From Streptomyces griseoloalbus (lineage in GTDB: Bacteria; Actinomycetota; Actinomycetes; Streptomycetales; Streptomycetaceae), in NCBI GenBank assembly GCA_014650015.1, contig BMUD01000022.1, positions 59,295 through 123,294 on the forward strand: a stretch of 64,000 bases of DNA. Direction: 5' to 3'. Below, in pieces: positions 48,710-62,480 of this stretch (within the stretch, counting starts at the first letter, position 1; every line of letters starts with the position of its first letter). The notes under the pieces were generated by a model. The model ran no database searches, was not told the origin of the DNA, and saw only the letters and a list, made by a program, of their open reading frames with translations. A program made the translations under genes and the position numbers.

Positions 48710-51120
48710 TCAGCCGACCCGGATGCCCACGATGCAGGTGTCGTCGTCCGTGTCCGACTTGCTGTACGTGAGCAGCCGGTCCAGCCGCTGGTCGAGCGTG
48801 CCCGGGACCGTGGCGGCGGTGGTGAGCAGATGCGTCAGGGACTCCTCCACGGAGCGGTCCCGGCGCTCGATCAGACCGTCCGTGTACATCAACAGGTTGT
48901 CCTCGGCCGCCAGCCGCACCTCCGCCTCCTCGTACGACGCCTCCGGTACGGCACCGAGCAGCAGCCCGCGCACCAGCGGCAGCGGAGTGGCCTCGGACCC
49001 CCGCACCAGCACCGGCGGCAGATGGCCCGCCCGGGCCCACCGCAGCGTGCGCGAGGCCGGGTCGTACAGGCCGCAGACCGCGGTGGCGGTGACGCCGCCC
49101 GTCAGATGGTGCGCCACGATGTTCAGCCACGACAGCAGCTGCCCGGGGCCCGCCCCGGTGACGGCGAGACCGCGCAGCGCGTTGCGCAGGACCACCATGC
49201 TGGTCGCCGCCTCTATGCCGTGACCGGCGACGTCGCCCACGCACAGCAGCACCATCCGGGACGGCAGCACCACGGCGTCGTACCAGTCGCCGCCCACCAG
49301 CTGCTCGGCCTCCGCGGGCCGGTAGCGGACGGCCACGTCGAGGTCGGGCACCTGCAACGGCGCCTGGGCGGGCGGCATGATGGCGCGCTGCAACTGCAGC
49401 GCCAGCCGGTCGCGTTCGCTGGCGTGCTGCTCGGTGTGGGCCAGCTGGTCGCGGGTGGCCGCCAGCGCCACCTCCGTCCAGTGCTGGGCCGAGATGTCCT
49501 GATAGGCGCCGCGGGTGGTGAGCAGCCGGCCGTCGGTGTCCAGCACCGGCTCGGCGACGACCCGGATGTGCCGGGTCACCCCGTCGGGCCGTTGCAGCCG
49601 GAAGGCCGCCGAGGCCGGCCGCCGGTGGTGCAGCAGCGTGCGCAGGAAGCGGCCGATGGTGACCGCGTCGTCCGGGTGGGCGTGCGCGGGCAGCTCCTCC
49701 AGCGGCACCGGAGGGCTCGACGGCGGACGTCCGTAGAGGTCGAACAGCTGCCCGTTCCAGGTGATCTCACCGGTCAGCAGGTTCTCCTCGAAACCGCCGA
49801 TCCGGCCGAGCCGCTGGGCGTGCTGGAGCAGGCTCGCCAGGCGGGCCGTCTCGTCCTCGATGCGCCAGATCAACAGGATGCCCGCGCCGTGCCGGCTGAC
49901 GCTGATGTCCGCGACCGACGCCAGCGGCACCTGGTCGACGAGGGCCATCAGGTTCATGCGGCGCGCCCGGAACGGCTCACCCGTGGCGTACACCCGCTCG
50001 ATCCGCTGGAACAGCTCGCTGTCCCCGGCGGCCATCGGATACGCCTCCAGCAGCAGCGCTCCGCTGACCATGGCGCGCGGGCGGCCCGCCGGGTCCAGGA
50101 AACGGCCGTTGACGTGCTGGATGCGGAAGTCCACCAGATTCCCGGCGACGTCCAGGTGCGGCACGAGGACGAGCGCCGGGTCGTACAGCCCGTCGGCCAG
50201 GTCCATGAGCTCCGCGGCGTCCGGCAGCACCCGCGGCCGGTGGGCCGGGTCGCCCGGCACCGTGTACGTCTCCAGGGTGTGCGCGCACAGCTCGGCCAGC
50301 GCCTCCACCTGACGGACGATCTGCGGCGGCTGCGGGGGCAGCGGCACGGGCCAGACGATCTCCAGGACGCCGTACACGCGCCCCCCGGTACCGGCGGGCA
50401 CGGCCGCCCTGCCGCCTTGGGGGTGATGGTGCCGGCCGACACTGGGCAGGCCCCGGTCGGCCAGCGACGTGATCCACAGGCCCTCGCGCTCCTCGAGGCC
50501 GCACCGTGCCACCGTCGCCACGTCCGGCGGCACGTAGTACCAGCGCGCCGCCTCGGCCGGGGAGAACCCGGCGCTGCCCGCCAGGGTGAGCGACCCGTCG
50601 GCGCCGGCCGCCCAGATCGCGACGGCCACCGCGCCCAGCGGGCGCAGCGCCTGATCGAGCAGGGACTCGGCCACGGCCTGCGTGTCGGAGGCCGCCAGCG
50701 CCCCGCTCTCGGCCGCGCGCAGCCGTACGGCGGCCGGCTCCGAGCCCGCCTCCTCCGCGGCCCGGGTGGCCGCCAGGAAGGCGTCCGTCACCTCCGACAT
50801 CCGGTCCCGGGCGGCCTGGTTGATGACCTCGACCGCGAACTCCAGCGGGTTCGTCCCGGCCTGCTCGGTCAGCTCGGCGAGCTGGCGCGCGGCCTGCGCG
50901 GGACCGCACCCCAGCCGTTCGACCAGGATGCCCTTGGCGAGTTCGATCAGCGCCCGCCCCTCGGCCTCGGCCTGTGCGGCCCGGACCTCACGGCTGAGCC
51001 GGTCCACGGTGGCCGCCAGCCTGCCCACGGGCGAGTCGGCGGACACCCCGGCGGGCCCGGCCGGGGGACGCTCGAGGCGCGCCTCACCGCGCCACGGCTC
51101 GTTCACACGCTCCCCGGCGC

Positions 51121-51124
<4 letters not shown>
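48710..51124 (-). CDS. Multidomain SpoIIE phosphatase with ANTAR, GAF and PAS domains
   Basis: 804 residues. An ANTAR-like RNA-binding three-helix domain is at about 55-105 (A-L-I-E-L-A-K-G-I-L-V-E-R-L-G-C-G then A-R-Q-L-A-E-L). A GAF domain at 120-290, PAS-like domains at about 300-410 and 430-545, and the SpoIIE PP2C domain at 565-800 (V-G-G-D-W-Y-D-A, V-G-D-V-A-G-H-G, D-D-D-T-C-I-V). The combination lets one protein sense a ligand and release STAS proteins from phosphate. ATG 51124 overlaps the stop of the hybrid kinase gene (ATGA), so it is coexpressed with it. Confidence 0.87.
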
Positions 51125-55125
<4,001 letters not shown>

Positions 55126-55291
55126 GCGCACCCTCGTTCCGGCAGAGTCAGCGTGCATTTCCGCAGTTCACGGATCTGCGTGATGAGAAAATACGCCGAA
55201 GGCTAACCCACGTGGCGGGTGAGCGACAAAGCGGACCCCGCCCGGGAGACAGGTGCCGGAGAAACGCGGCGCGTTTTTGGTCAATCCTTTC

Positions 55292-55316
55292 GAATGCACC
55301 CGCCCCTGCCGGGTAT
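55292..55316 (+). promoter_or_regulatory. Candidate SigB-type promoter for the PRC-HATPase pair
   Basis: GAAT (55292-55295), 15-base spacer, GGGTAT (55311-55316), 34 bases before the GTG at 55351. The interval 55126-55350 otherwise holds the divergent promoter of the hybrid kinase operon. Confidence 0.45.
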
Positions 55317-55350
55317 TGGCTGCTGAGGAGCAGGGAGGAGGCAGGGAACA

Positions 55351-55722
55351 GTGCCCATCGACAGCATTTGGTCGTACGCGCCGGAACTGGGCCAGGTCCA
55401 GGGCCGGGAACTGACGGGCTACACCGTCGTCGCGAGGGACGGCACCATCGGCCATGTGGACCGGCAGGCCGACCACCACGGCATGCGGCACCTCGTCGTG
55501 GACACCGGAGTGTGGGTGTTCGGCCGGAGCCTGCTGGTGCCGGTCGGCGTCGTCGAGGCCGTCGACGCCGCGGAGCGGAGGCTGACGGTGTCCTGCACCA
55601 GGGCCGAGGTGAAGGAGGCGCCCCGGTTCCGGACCGACAGCGAGACCATGGACCCCGCCTACCTCACCGCCGTCGGTGACTATTACCACCGGCTGCCGCC
55701 GCGTGAGAGCGCCACCGGGTGA
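55351..55722 (+). CDS. PRC-barrel domain protein
   Basis: 123 residues. A PRC-barrel at 17-90 (G-R-E-L-T-G-Y-T-V-V-A-R-D-G-T-I-G-H-V, then L-V-V-D-T-G-V-W-V-F-G-R and P-V-G-V-V-E-A-V-D) with a short C-terminal tail. The start is GTG 55351, with GGGAGGAGG upstream. Its stop overlaps the start of the HATPase gene (GTGA), so both are coupled. SigB-type promoter upstream. Role unknown; third PRC-barrel gene in the window. Confidence 0.82.
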   Translation: MPIDSIWSYAPELGQVQGRELTGYTVVARDGTIGHVDRQADHHGMRHLVVDTGVWVFGRSLLVPVGVVEAVDAAERRLTVSCTRAEVKEAPRFRTDSETMDPAYLTAVGDYYHRLPPRESATG

Positions 55723-56159
55723 ACGCCACGTCGACGCGGCGGGCGCCGGGCACGGGGGTGGACAGTGCGGCCGGCGCCCGGGCGCACGCCGAGGCGACGG
55801 TGCGCGCGCGGTGGGAGTCCGAGGGCCGTACGCCGCACCACCGGGACATGATCGACCTCTCGCTCGTCGTCTCGGAGCTCGTCACCAACGCGATCCGGCA
55901 CGGCGCCGGGCTGGCCGGCTTCGACGCCTGGACGACGGAAGAGGGCGTACGCATCGCCGTCCACGACCACAGCGACGTCATTCCGGAGGCCGCCGGCGTT
56001 TCCCTGCCGGTCGCGCACCAGGGCAGCGGTTACGGCTGGCCTCTCGTGATCGAACTGGCGCGGGACATCGACATCCGCAGGCGCCCCGGAGGCGGCAAGA
56101 CGATCAGCGTGCTGGTCCCCCTGCGTGACGAGCCCGCACCCGGTGCCCGCCGGGGCTGA
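55719..56159 (+). CDS. HATPase_c ATP-binding protein, anti-sigma-factor type
   Basis: 146 residues; N-box V-V-S-E-L-V-T-N-A-I-R-H-G-A-G, altered G1 (V-H-D-H-S-D-V-I) and G-Y-G-W-P-L-V-I-E-L as G2, ending P-G-G-G-K-T-I-S-V-L. Coupled to the PRC-barrel gene by a four-base overlap. Possible anti-sigma factor for one of the two SigB-group factors; partner not defined by sequence. Convergent with another HATPase gene four bases away. Confidence 0.82.
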   Translation: MNATSTRRAPGTGVDSAAGARAHAEATVRARWESEGRTPHHRDMIDLSLVVSELVTNAIRHGAGLAGFDAWTTEEGVRIAVHDHSDVIPEAAGVSLPVAHQGSGYGWPLVIELARDIDIRRRPGGGKTISVLVPLRDEPAPGARRG

Positions 56160-56163
56160 CGGC

Positions 56164-56598
56164 TCACCAGGGCAGGAAGACGTGGATGTCCTTGCCGTCG
56201 GCGTTGCCGACGACACTGACCTGATCGCACAGCGTGTGGATCAGATGCCAGCCGATGCCCCCGGCGCCGCGGTTCGGATGGAAGGGCCGCGGGGCCGGCT
56301 CGGTGGTGCTGGTGTCGTGCATCACCACGTGCACCCCGTCGAAGGTTCTGCGCAGACGCAGCTGGAAGGGGCCCGGCGCGTACTGCACCGCGTTGGCGGC
56401 CAGTTCCGTGACCACCAGGAGTATGTCGTCCCAGTGTTCCGGAGCCGACGGCGCCGACACCCGGGCGAGGTCGAAGAGGAACTCCTCCGCGACCAGGCGT
56501 GCGTCCGTCACGTCGTGCAGCTTCCCTGGGAAGCTGGCGACGCGGGTCGTGATCTCCTCGGCAGCCAGTGTCCTGTCCCTACGCGACTCGGGTGCCAT
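56164..56598 (-). CDS. HATPase_c ATP-binding protein, anti-sigma-factor type
   Basis: 144 residues; N-box V-V-T-E-L-A-A-N-A-V-Q-Y-A, G1 replaced by M-H-D-T-S-T-T-E, G2 as G-A-G-G-I-G-W-H-L-I. Slightly different from the others by having F-P-G-K-L-H-D-V-T-D-A-R near the N-terminus. Tail-to-tail with the previous HATPase gene. Function as for other Streptomyces orphan HATPase proteins is likely STAS or sigma binding (inference). Confidence 0.8.
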   Translation of the reverse strand: MAPESRRDRTLAAEEITTRVASFPGKLHDVTDARLVAEEFLFDLARVSAPSAPEHWDDILLVVTELAANAVQYAPGPFQLRLRRTFDGVHVVMHDTSTTEPAPRPFHPNRGAGGIGWHLIHTLCDQVSVVGNADGKDIHVFLPW

Positions 56599-56749
56599 CT
56601 CGCCTTCCCGGCCCCGCCGACGCGGGGCAGTAGTGCTTTCCTCTGCATCCCCTCGATCTGTGGGTTCCCGTGCGGCCGGAGCCTACGCGCCCGCCTGCCC
56701 GTGCCCGGTCGGTGACAAACACATCACGGACCGCGAGGCGTCCGGGCGG

Positions 56750-58654
56750 TCAGCGGAACACGGTGTCCGCGTCGTCCCAGCCCGACGGCTCCTCCACGGC
56801 CCGTGCCCGGCCCGCGCGCGTCCGCGACTGGTACATCGCGTCGATCTCCAGCGCGTAGTGCCGCACTATCGCGTCCCGGCGCAGCTTCATCGACGGCGTC
56901 AGCAGCCCGTTGGACACGTCGAACGGCTTGGGCAGCACCCGGAACACCCGGATCGACTCGGAGCGCGACACGCTGCTGTTGGCCGCGGCGACCGCCCGCG
57001 CGATCTCCTCACGCAGCGCGTTCTCCTCCCGCGCCTCCCGGGTCGGGGCGTCGCCGGACAGCGACAGCGCCGCCCGCCAATGGGCCAGGAACTCGGGGTC
57101 CAGCGTGATCAGGGCCCCCACACAGGGCCGGTTGTCGCCCACGACCACGGCCTGGTGGACGAGCGGATGCATCCGCAGCCGCTGCTCCAGGGCCGCCGGG
57201 GCCACGCTCATGCCGCTGCTGGTGATGATGACGTCCTTCTTGCGGCCGGTGATCGTGAGGTAGCCCTCGGAGTCCAGCCGGCCGAGATCCCCCGTGGCCA
57301 GCCAGCCGCCGCTCAGCGCGGCCCGGGTGGCGGCCTCGTCGCCCACGTATCCCTGGAACACCGACGGCCCGCGCACCAGGATCTCGCCGTCGTCGGCCAC
57401 CCGGATCTCGGTGCCCGGCAACGGCTGTCCGACGGTGCCGGACTTCTCCCGACCGAACGGCTGCATCGTCACCCCGCCGCTGGTCTCGGTGAGTCCGTAG
57501 CCGTCGTGCACGTAGATGCCGATGCCCTCGTAGAAGAGGGAGAGGTCGCGGCTGAGCGGCGAACCTCCCGACGTGGCGCGGCGCACCCGGCCGCCCAGCG
57601 CCGCCCGCAGCTTCCGGTAGACGGTGCGCTCGTACAGGGCGTGCTGCAACCGCAGGTCGAGTCCCGGACCCGAGCCCCGGCCCAGCCGCTGCCGCTCCAC
57701 GGCTTCGGCGAAATCCCGGGCCGTGCCGGCGGCCCGCTCGAACAGGGCACCGCGGCCCGCCTGCTGCGCCGCGCGCAGGAAGTTCTTGTAGATCTTCTCC
57801 AGCAGCGAGGGGACGGCGTACAGATAGGTGGGCCGGAAGGTGCGCAGGGCCGCGTACAGGGCCTCCCCGCTGATGTCCGGTTCATGTCCCATCAGCAGAC
57901 CGCCGCGCACGCACAGACCCTGGACCATCAGACCGTACACATGGGAGAAGGGCAGGAAGGCGAGGACGGAGCCCTGCTCTCCCGGCTCCGCCGCCGTGTG
58001 GCCCCAGCCCGCCAGCAGGGTGTCGCAGATGAAGGCCAGACCGCGGTGGCTCAGGGCGCACCCCATCGGGCGGCCCGAGGTGCCGGAGGTGTAGGCGATG
58101 ACGGCCGTGGAGTCCGGCAGCGCGATCCGGCGCATCGAGTCGACCGTCGCCGGCGGGATGTACTCACCGCGTGCCACCAACTGGTCGAGCGCGCCCGCGT
58201 CCAGTTGCCAGACATGCCGCAGCCGCGGCAGCGCGGCGCACACGGACCCGACGGTCATCACGCCCTGCTCGTCCTCCACCAGCACGGCCACACAGCCGGA
58301 GTCCCTCAGGATCCACTCCACCTGTTCGCGCGAGGACGTCGGATGGATCGGCACGACCTCGGCGCCCACCGTCCACAGGGCGTGGCACAGAGCGGTCCAC
58401 TCGTAGCGGGTGCGCGCCATGATCGCCACCCGCATGCCCGTCGAGATCCCGCACGCGATCAGGCCCTTGGCCAGGTCCACGACCTCGTCGCGGAACTCCA
58501 CGGCGGTGACCTCCTCCCAGACGGAGGAGGACGGGCCGGTGCGGCGGGCGAGCATCGGCAGCGTGGGGCTCTCGGCCGCCGTCGCGAAGAGGCTGTCGGC
58601 GAGGCCGCCGGTCAGGGGCGCGGCGGACGGGGGAGCGAGAGCGGGGTCGCGCAT
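56750..58654 (-). CDS. Acyl-CoA ligase (AMP-forming), FadD15-like
   Basis: 634 residues, adenylate-forming enzyme of long-chain acyl-CoA ligase size. Motifs: Y-T-S-G-T-S-G-R-P-M-G-C (P-loop; the usual Lys in P-K-G is Met), D-G-Y-G-L-T-E-T-S-G, G-D-L-G-R-L-D-S-E-G-Y-L and G-R-K-K-D-V-I-I, and the late lysine in L-T-P-S-M-K-L-R-R. Activates a fatty acid through acyl-AMP to acyl-CoA. Divergent from the small DUF6480 gene (58808). No operon partner. Confidence 0.88.
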   Translation of the reverse strand: MRDPALAPPSAAPLTGGLADSLFATAAESPTLPMLARRTGPSSSVWEEVTAVEFRDEVVDLAKGLIACGISTGMRVAIMARTRYEWTALCHALWTVGAEVVPIHPTSSREQVEWILRDSGCVAVLVEDEQGVMTVGSVCAALPRLRHVWQLDAGALDQLVARGEYIPPATVDSMRRIALPDSTAVIAYTSGTSGRPMGCALSHRGLAFICDTLLAGWGHTAAEPGEQGSVLAFLPFSHVYGLMVQGLCVRGGLLMGHEPDISGEALYAALRTFRPTYLYAVPSLLEKIYKNFLRAAQQAGRGALFERAAGTARDFAEAVERQRLGRGSGPGLDLRLQHALYERTVYRKLRAALGGRVRRATSGGSPLSRDLSLFYEGIGIYVHDGYGLTETSGGVTMQPFGREKSGTVGQPLPGTEIRVADDGEILVRGPSVFQGYVGDEAATRAALSGGWLATGDLGRLDSEGYLTITGRKKDVIITSSGMSVAPAALEQRLRMHPLVHQAVVVGDNRPCVGALITLDPEFLAHWRAALSLSGDAPTREAREENALREEIARAVAAANSSVSRSESIRVFRVLPKPFDVSNGLLTPSMKLRRDAIVRHYALEIDAMYQSRTRAGRARAVEEPSGWDDADTVFR

Positions 58655-58807
58655 GCACTGCTCCTGACATGTACGGGCTGTGACTCGGCCGGTGATGCAG
58701 GGTCACCGGCGGTGCCTGAATGTAGCCGAGCCGGAGCACCCCCGCGCCGGGATCGAGACAAGTGTGTCCGCACTGATGATCTCGGCGCTTTCGGGGACCC
58801 GTACCGT

Positions 58808-59041
58808 ATGAACCACATCAGTCCAGATCCCGAACCGGAACGCAGCACCGGCCTGGAACCGGGCGGCGGCGTCCCCCCGGGCGAGACCCCGCCCGCGGAG
58901 AGCAGCATGCCCGAGGCCGGTCCCCGGGAGACCCACAACCCGACCAAGGGGTGGGCCAAGGGCCCGCTGGCCGTGATCCTCGCCCTCGTGGTCCTGATCG
59001 CGGCGTTCTTCCTGGTCTACGCCCTGATCCTGATCTTCTGA
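58808..59041 (+). CDS. DUF6480 small membrane protein
   Basis: 77 residues: a Pro/Glu-rich N-terminal 45 (P-D-P-E-P-E-R-S-T-G-L-E-P-G-G-G-V-P) and a single C-terminal transmembrane helix (V-I-L-A-L-V-V-L-I-A-A-F-F-L-V-Y). This is the DUF6480 pattern found across Streptomyces. Likely tail-anchored. Unknown function. Twelve bases from the end of the convergent GCS2 gene. Confidence 0.75.
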   Translation: MNHISPDPEPERSTGLEPGGGVPPGETPPAESSMPEAGPRETHNPTKGWAKGPLAVILALVVLIAAFFLVYALILIF

Positions 59042-59053
59042 CCCCACCACGGC

Positions 59054-60142
59054 CTACGACTGGGTATGCCGTACGCACTCCGTGACGACCTCTCTCAGGC
59101 TTTCCGTGCGCTGCATCAAGCCCCGCTGGACCTGGGCCCCGTTGCCGTCGCGGAGCAGCCGCGCGCAGCCCTCGCGGGCGCGCTCCAGGTCCCCGTTGGC
59201 CTCCAGTGACTCGGCGACGTGGTCGAGCAGGGTGCGTACGACCGCGTCGGCGGGCATGCGGCGCATGGTCTCGGGGTGGAGCAGTTCGCCCGTCAGTCCG
59301 GAGCGGGCCGCCTGCCAGGCGGCCAGCCGGAGCAGGCTCACACCGGGGTCCAGCGGCTCCCGGCCGGCCTTCCACTCGCGTGCCGCGGTGTCCACCAGGG
59401 CGCGGGCGAGGGTGGCGATCAACCCCGCGGTCTCCGCGTGCAGACAGACGTCGGCGACCCTGAGTTCCACCGTGGGATACCGCTCGGACAGCCGCACGTC
59501 GAAGTACACCATCGCCTCGTCCAGGATGGCGCCGGTGGCCACCATGTCGGCGACCCGCCGGTGGTACCGCTCGGCCGAGCCGAAGAGCTCCGTCGGGCCG
59601 GCCGACGGCCAGCGCTGCCAGACCCGGCTGCGATAGCTGCTGTATCCCGTCTCCTTGCCCTGCCAGAACGGCGAGTTGGCGCTGAGCGCCGCCAGCACCG
59701 ACAACCAGGGCCGCAGCCGGTCCACGACGCCGACGCCCTCCTCGTCGGACTCGACGGAGACATGGACGTGGCAGCCCAGGACGAGTTGTTCCCGGGTGGC
59801 TATGCCGTACTGCTCCTCCATCCACTGGTACCGCTGGTTGACGCCGATGGCCGGGCTGACCGGCAGCGGCGAGGTCGCGAGCGCCGCGACGGTGCAGCCG
59901 ATCTTCCCGGCATGACCGGCGGCCTCCTTGCGGCAGCGGACGATCTCCGCGTGCAGGCTCTCCATGGAGGACTGCGGATGCGTGGCGAACTCCAGCATCT
60001 GCTCGTGCAGTTCCTTCTCGAAGACGTCCTGGTCCGCGTCCTCCCGGGCGGCCCGCGCGAGTACCGCCGCGGACATCGCCCTCGGTTCACCCGTCTCCGG
60101 ATCGACCAGGAGGAGCTCTTCCTCCACTCCGACAGTGCGCAC
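59054..60142 (-). CDS. Carboxylate-amine ligase, GCS2/YbdK type
   Basis: 362 residues, glutamate-cysteine ligase family 2. It opens with R-T-V-G-V-E-E-E-L-L-L-V-D; substrate/metal residues lie in F-E-K-E-L-H-E-Q-M-L-E, L-G-C-H-V-H-V-S-V-E and V-E-L-R-V-A-D-V. It links an amino group to the gamma-carboxylate of glutamate or a related acid with ATP; the true substrate is unknown for this subgroup. A perfect palindrome GGTCGTACGACC (60191-60202) lies 49 bases ahead of the ATG and might be an operator. Confidence 0.87.
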   Translation of the reverse strand: MRTVGVEEELLLVDPETGEPRAMSAAVLARAAREDADQDVFEKELHEQMLEFATHPQSSMESLHAEIVRCRKEAAGHAGKIGCTVAALATSPLPVSPAIGVNQRYQWMEEQYGIATREQLVLGCHVHVSVESDEEGVGVVDRLRPWLSVLAALSANSPFWQGKETGYSSYRSRVWQRWPSAGPTELFGSAERYHRRVADMVATGAILDEAMVYFDVRLSERYPTVELRVADVCLHAETAGLIATLARALVDTAAREWKAGREPLDPGVSLLRLAAWQAARSGLTGELLHPETMRRMPADAVVRTLLDHVAESLEANGDLERAREGCARLLRDGNGAQVQRGLMQRTESLREVVTECVRHTQS

Positions 60143-60213
60143 GTACTGCCGCCCTTCTGTGAATCGCCGCGACGACGCCGAGATGTCCTCGGTCGTACGA
60201 CCCCGAATGCCCC

Positions 60214-60249
60214 GCCCGGGGCGTCGGACACCTGACGGAGTCGCCGGGC
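60214..60249. terminator. Hairpin after glgB
   Basis: Six-base arms GCCCGG (60214-60219) and CCGGGC (60244-60249) just beyond the glgB stop (60251). The loop is long, so confidence is limited. Confidence 0.3.
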
Positions 60250-60250
60250 C

Positions 60251-62476
60251 TCACAGATCGATCGGTGTCAGCCACACCGTGGCGAGCGGCGGCAGCGTGA
60301 GCCGGACGCGGCCGTCCTCGGGCTTGACCGGATCCGGGTGCGTGAGGTCCCCACCGCCGTAGTGCGCGGCATCGGTGTTGAGGATCTCCTGCCAGGCGGC
60401 CACGTCGTCCCCGGCATCGAGCACGTAGTCGTGCCGGACCACGGGGGAGAAGTTCGACACCGCGAGCAGCGGCCGGCCCGCCGCGTCGTACCGCAGGAAC
60501 GCGAAGACATTGTCGTCGGCGGCGTCGACCGACACCCACCGGAAACCGGACGGGTCGGTGTCGCGCTGCCACAGCGCCGGGGTCGCCCGGTAGCGCGCGT
60601 TGAGATCGCGGACCAGGTCCCGCACCCCGCGGTGGTCCCCCGCGGAGTGGTACCCGTCGTCGAGCAGCCACCATTCCGGCCCCTGCCGCTCGGACCACTC
60701 GGCGCCCTGCGCGAACTCCTGCCCCATGAACAGCAGTTGCTTGCCGGGATGGGCCCACATGAAGCCGAGGTAGGCACGGACGGTGGCGCGCCGCTGCCAC
60801 CAGTCGCCCGGCACCTTCGACACCAGCGCCTGCTTGCCGTGCACCACCTCGTCGTGCGAGATGGGCAGCACGTAGTTCTCGCTGTAGGCGTACACCATCG
60901 CGAAGGTCATGTCGTGGTGGTGGTACTTGCGGTGCACCGGCTCGTGGGAGACGTACTCCAGCGTGTCGTGCATCCAGCCCATGTTCCACTTCAGCCCGAA
61001 GCCGAGGCCGCCGGTGTCGGTGGGCCGGGTCACCCCGCCCCACGCCGTCGACTCCTCGGCGATCGTCAGCACACCCGGGCAGCGCCGGTACACGGTGGCG
61101 TTCATCTCCTGCAGGAACGCCATCGCCGCCAGATCCTCCCGGCCGCCGTACGCGTTGGGCTCCCACCCGCCGTCCTCGCGCGAGTAGTCCAGGTAGAGCA
61201 TGGAGGCGACCGCGTCCACCCGCAGCCCGTCGATGTGGAACTCCTGGCACCAGTACACGGCGTTCGCGACCAGGAAGTTGCGCACCTCGGTGCGGGCGAA
61301 GTCGAAGGTGTACGTCCCCCAGTCGGGGTGTTCCGCGCGCCGGGAGTCCCCGGGCTCGTACAGCGGGTCCCCGTCGAACCGGGCCAGCGCCCAGTCGTCC
61401 TTGGGGAAGTGCGCCGGCACCCAGTCCATGATCACACCGATGCCGGCCCGGTGCAGGGCGTCGATCAGGTACTTGAAGTCGTCGGGCGGACCGAGCCGGG
61501 CGGTCGGCGCGTAGAACCCGGTGACCTGGTAGCCCCAGGACGGGCCGAACGGATGCTCGGCGACCGGCATCAGCTCCACATGGGTGAAGCCCAGGTCCCT
61601 GACGTACGCGGGCAGTACCTCGGCGAGCTCGCGGTACGTCAGTCCCGGCCGCCACGACGGCAGGTGCACCTCGTACACCGAGAACGGGGCCTCGTGCACG
61701 GGCGTCGCGGCCCGCCGGGCGAACCACTCGGCGTCGCCCCACTCGTAGTGCGAGGCCGTCACGACGGACGCCGTGTTCGGCGGTGCCTCCGTGCGCCGCG
61801 CCATCGGGTCGGCCTTGAGGAACAGGTGGCCGTAGCGGGAGTGGATCTCGAACTTGTAGCAGGTGCCCTCGCCGACGCCCGGCAGGAACAGCTCCCACAC
61901 CCCGGACGAACCGAGCGAGCGCATCGGGAACGCCGTGCCGTCCCAGTGGGTGAAGTCCATGGCGACCCGCACCCCTTGCGCGTTGGGCGCCCACACCGTG
62001 AAGCGGGTGCCGGTCACGCCCTGGTGGGTCATGGGATGGGCGCCGAGCGCCGTCCACAGCTCCTCGTGCCGGCCCTCGCCGATCAGGTGGAGGTCGAACT
62101 CGCCGAGCGCGGGCAGGAAGCGGTACGGATCGTGCGTCTCCACGGGCTCGTCGTCCCCGTAGGCGACCGCCAGGGTGTACGCGGGGATCGCGTCCAGCGG
62201 GAGTACGCCGGAGAAGAGTCCGTCGCCCTCCGAGGCGAGCGGGGTGCGCACGCCGTCGACGACCACGCCCACCTCGCGCGCGAAGGGGCGCAGGGCCCGG
62301 AAGGCGATGCCACCGGGCACCGGATGGGCGCCGAGCAGCGCGTGCGGATCGTGGTGGGCGCCCGCCAGCAGGCGCCCCCGGTCGGTCGGGTCCAGGGCGG
62401 GGGCGGCCCCCGGGGCCGCGGGGTCGGACGGGACGGGCCCGGCCGATTCGGGAAGCGGGGTGTCACGCAGGGCCAC
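60251..62476 (-). CDS. glgB: 1,4-alpha-glucan branching enzyme
   Basis: 741 residues. An N-terminal carbohydrate-binding domain is at about 30-125, a CBM48 domain at 135-250, then the GH13 barrel with D421 (D-G-L-R-V-D-A-V nucleophile), E474 (T-I-A-E-E-S-T acid/base) and D542 (S-H-D-E-V-V-H-G-K), and a C-terminal beta domain. It makes alpha-1,6 branches in glycogen-like alpha-glucan. Third gene of a treS-maltokinase-glgB operon (four bases after the maltokinase stop), which is the Streptomyces GlgE-pathway arrangement. Confidence 0.95.
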   Translation of the reverse strand: MALRDTPLPESAGPVPSDPAAPGAAPALDPTDRGRLLAGAHHDPHALLGAHPVPGGIAFRALRPFAREVGVVVDGVRTPLASEGDGLFSGVLPLDAIPAYTLAVAYGDDEPVETHDPYRFLPALGEFDLHLIGEGRHEELWTALGAHPMTHQGVTGTRFTVWAPNAQGVRVAMDFTHWDGTAFPMRSLGSSGVWELFLPGVGEGTCYKFEIHSRYGHLFLKADPMARRTEAPPNTASVVTASHYEWGDAEWFARRAATPVHEAPFSVYEVHLPSWRPGLTYRELAEVLPAYVRDLGFTHVELMPVAEHPFGPSWGYQVTGFYAPTARLGPPDDFKYLIDALHRAGIGVIMDWVPAHFPKDDWALARFDGDPLYEPGDSRRAEHPDWGTYTFDFARTEVRNFLVANAVYWCQEFHIDGLRVDAVASMLYLDYSREDGGWEPNAYGGREDLAAMAFLQEMNATVYRRCPGVLTIAEESTAWGGVTRPTDTGGLGFGLKWNMGWMHDTLEYVSHEPVHRKYHHHDMTFAMVYAYSENYVLPISHDEVVHGKQALVSKVPGDWWQRRATVRAYLGFMWAHPGKQLLFMGQEFAQGAEWSERQGPEWWLLDDGYHSAGDHRGVRDLVRDLNARYRATPALWQRDTDPSGFRWVSVDAADDNVFAFLRYDAAGRPLLAVSNFSPVVRHDYVLDAGDDVAAWQEILNTDAAHYGGGDLTHPDPVKPEDGRVRLTLPPLATVWLTPIDL

Positions 62477-62480
62477 GGCT

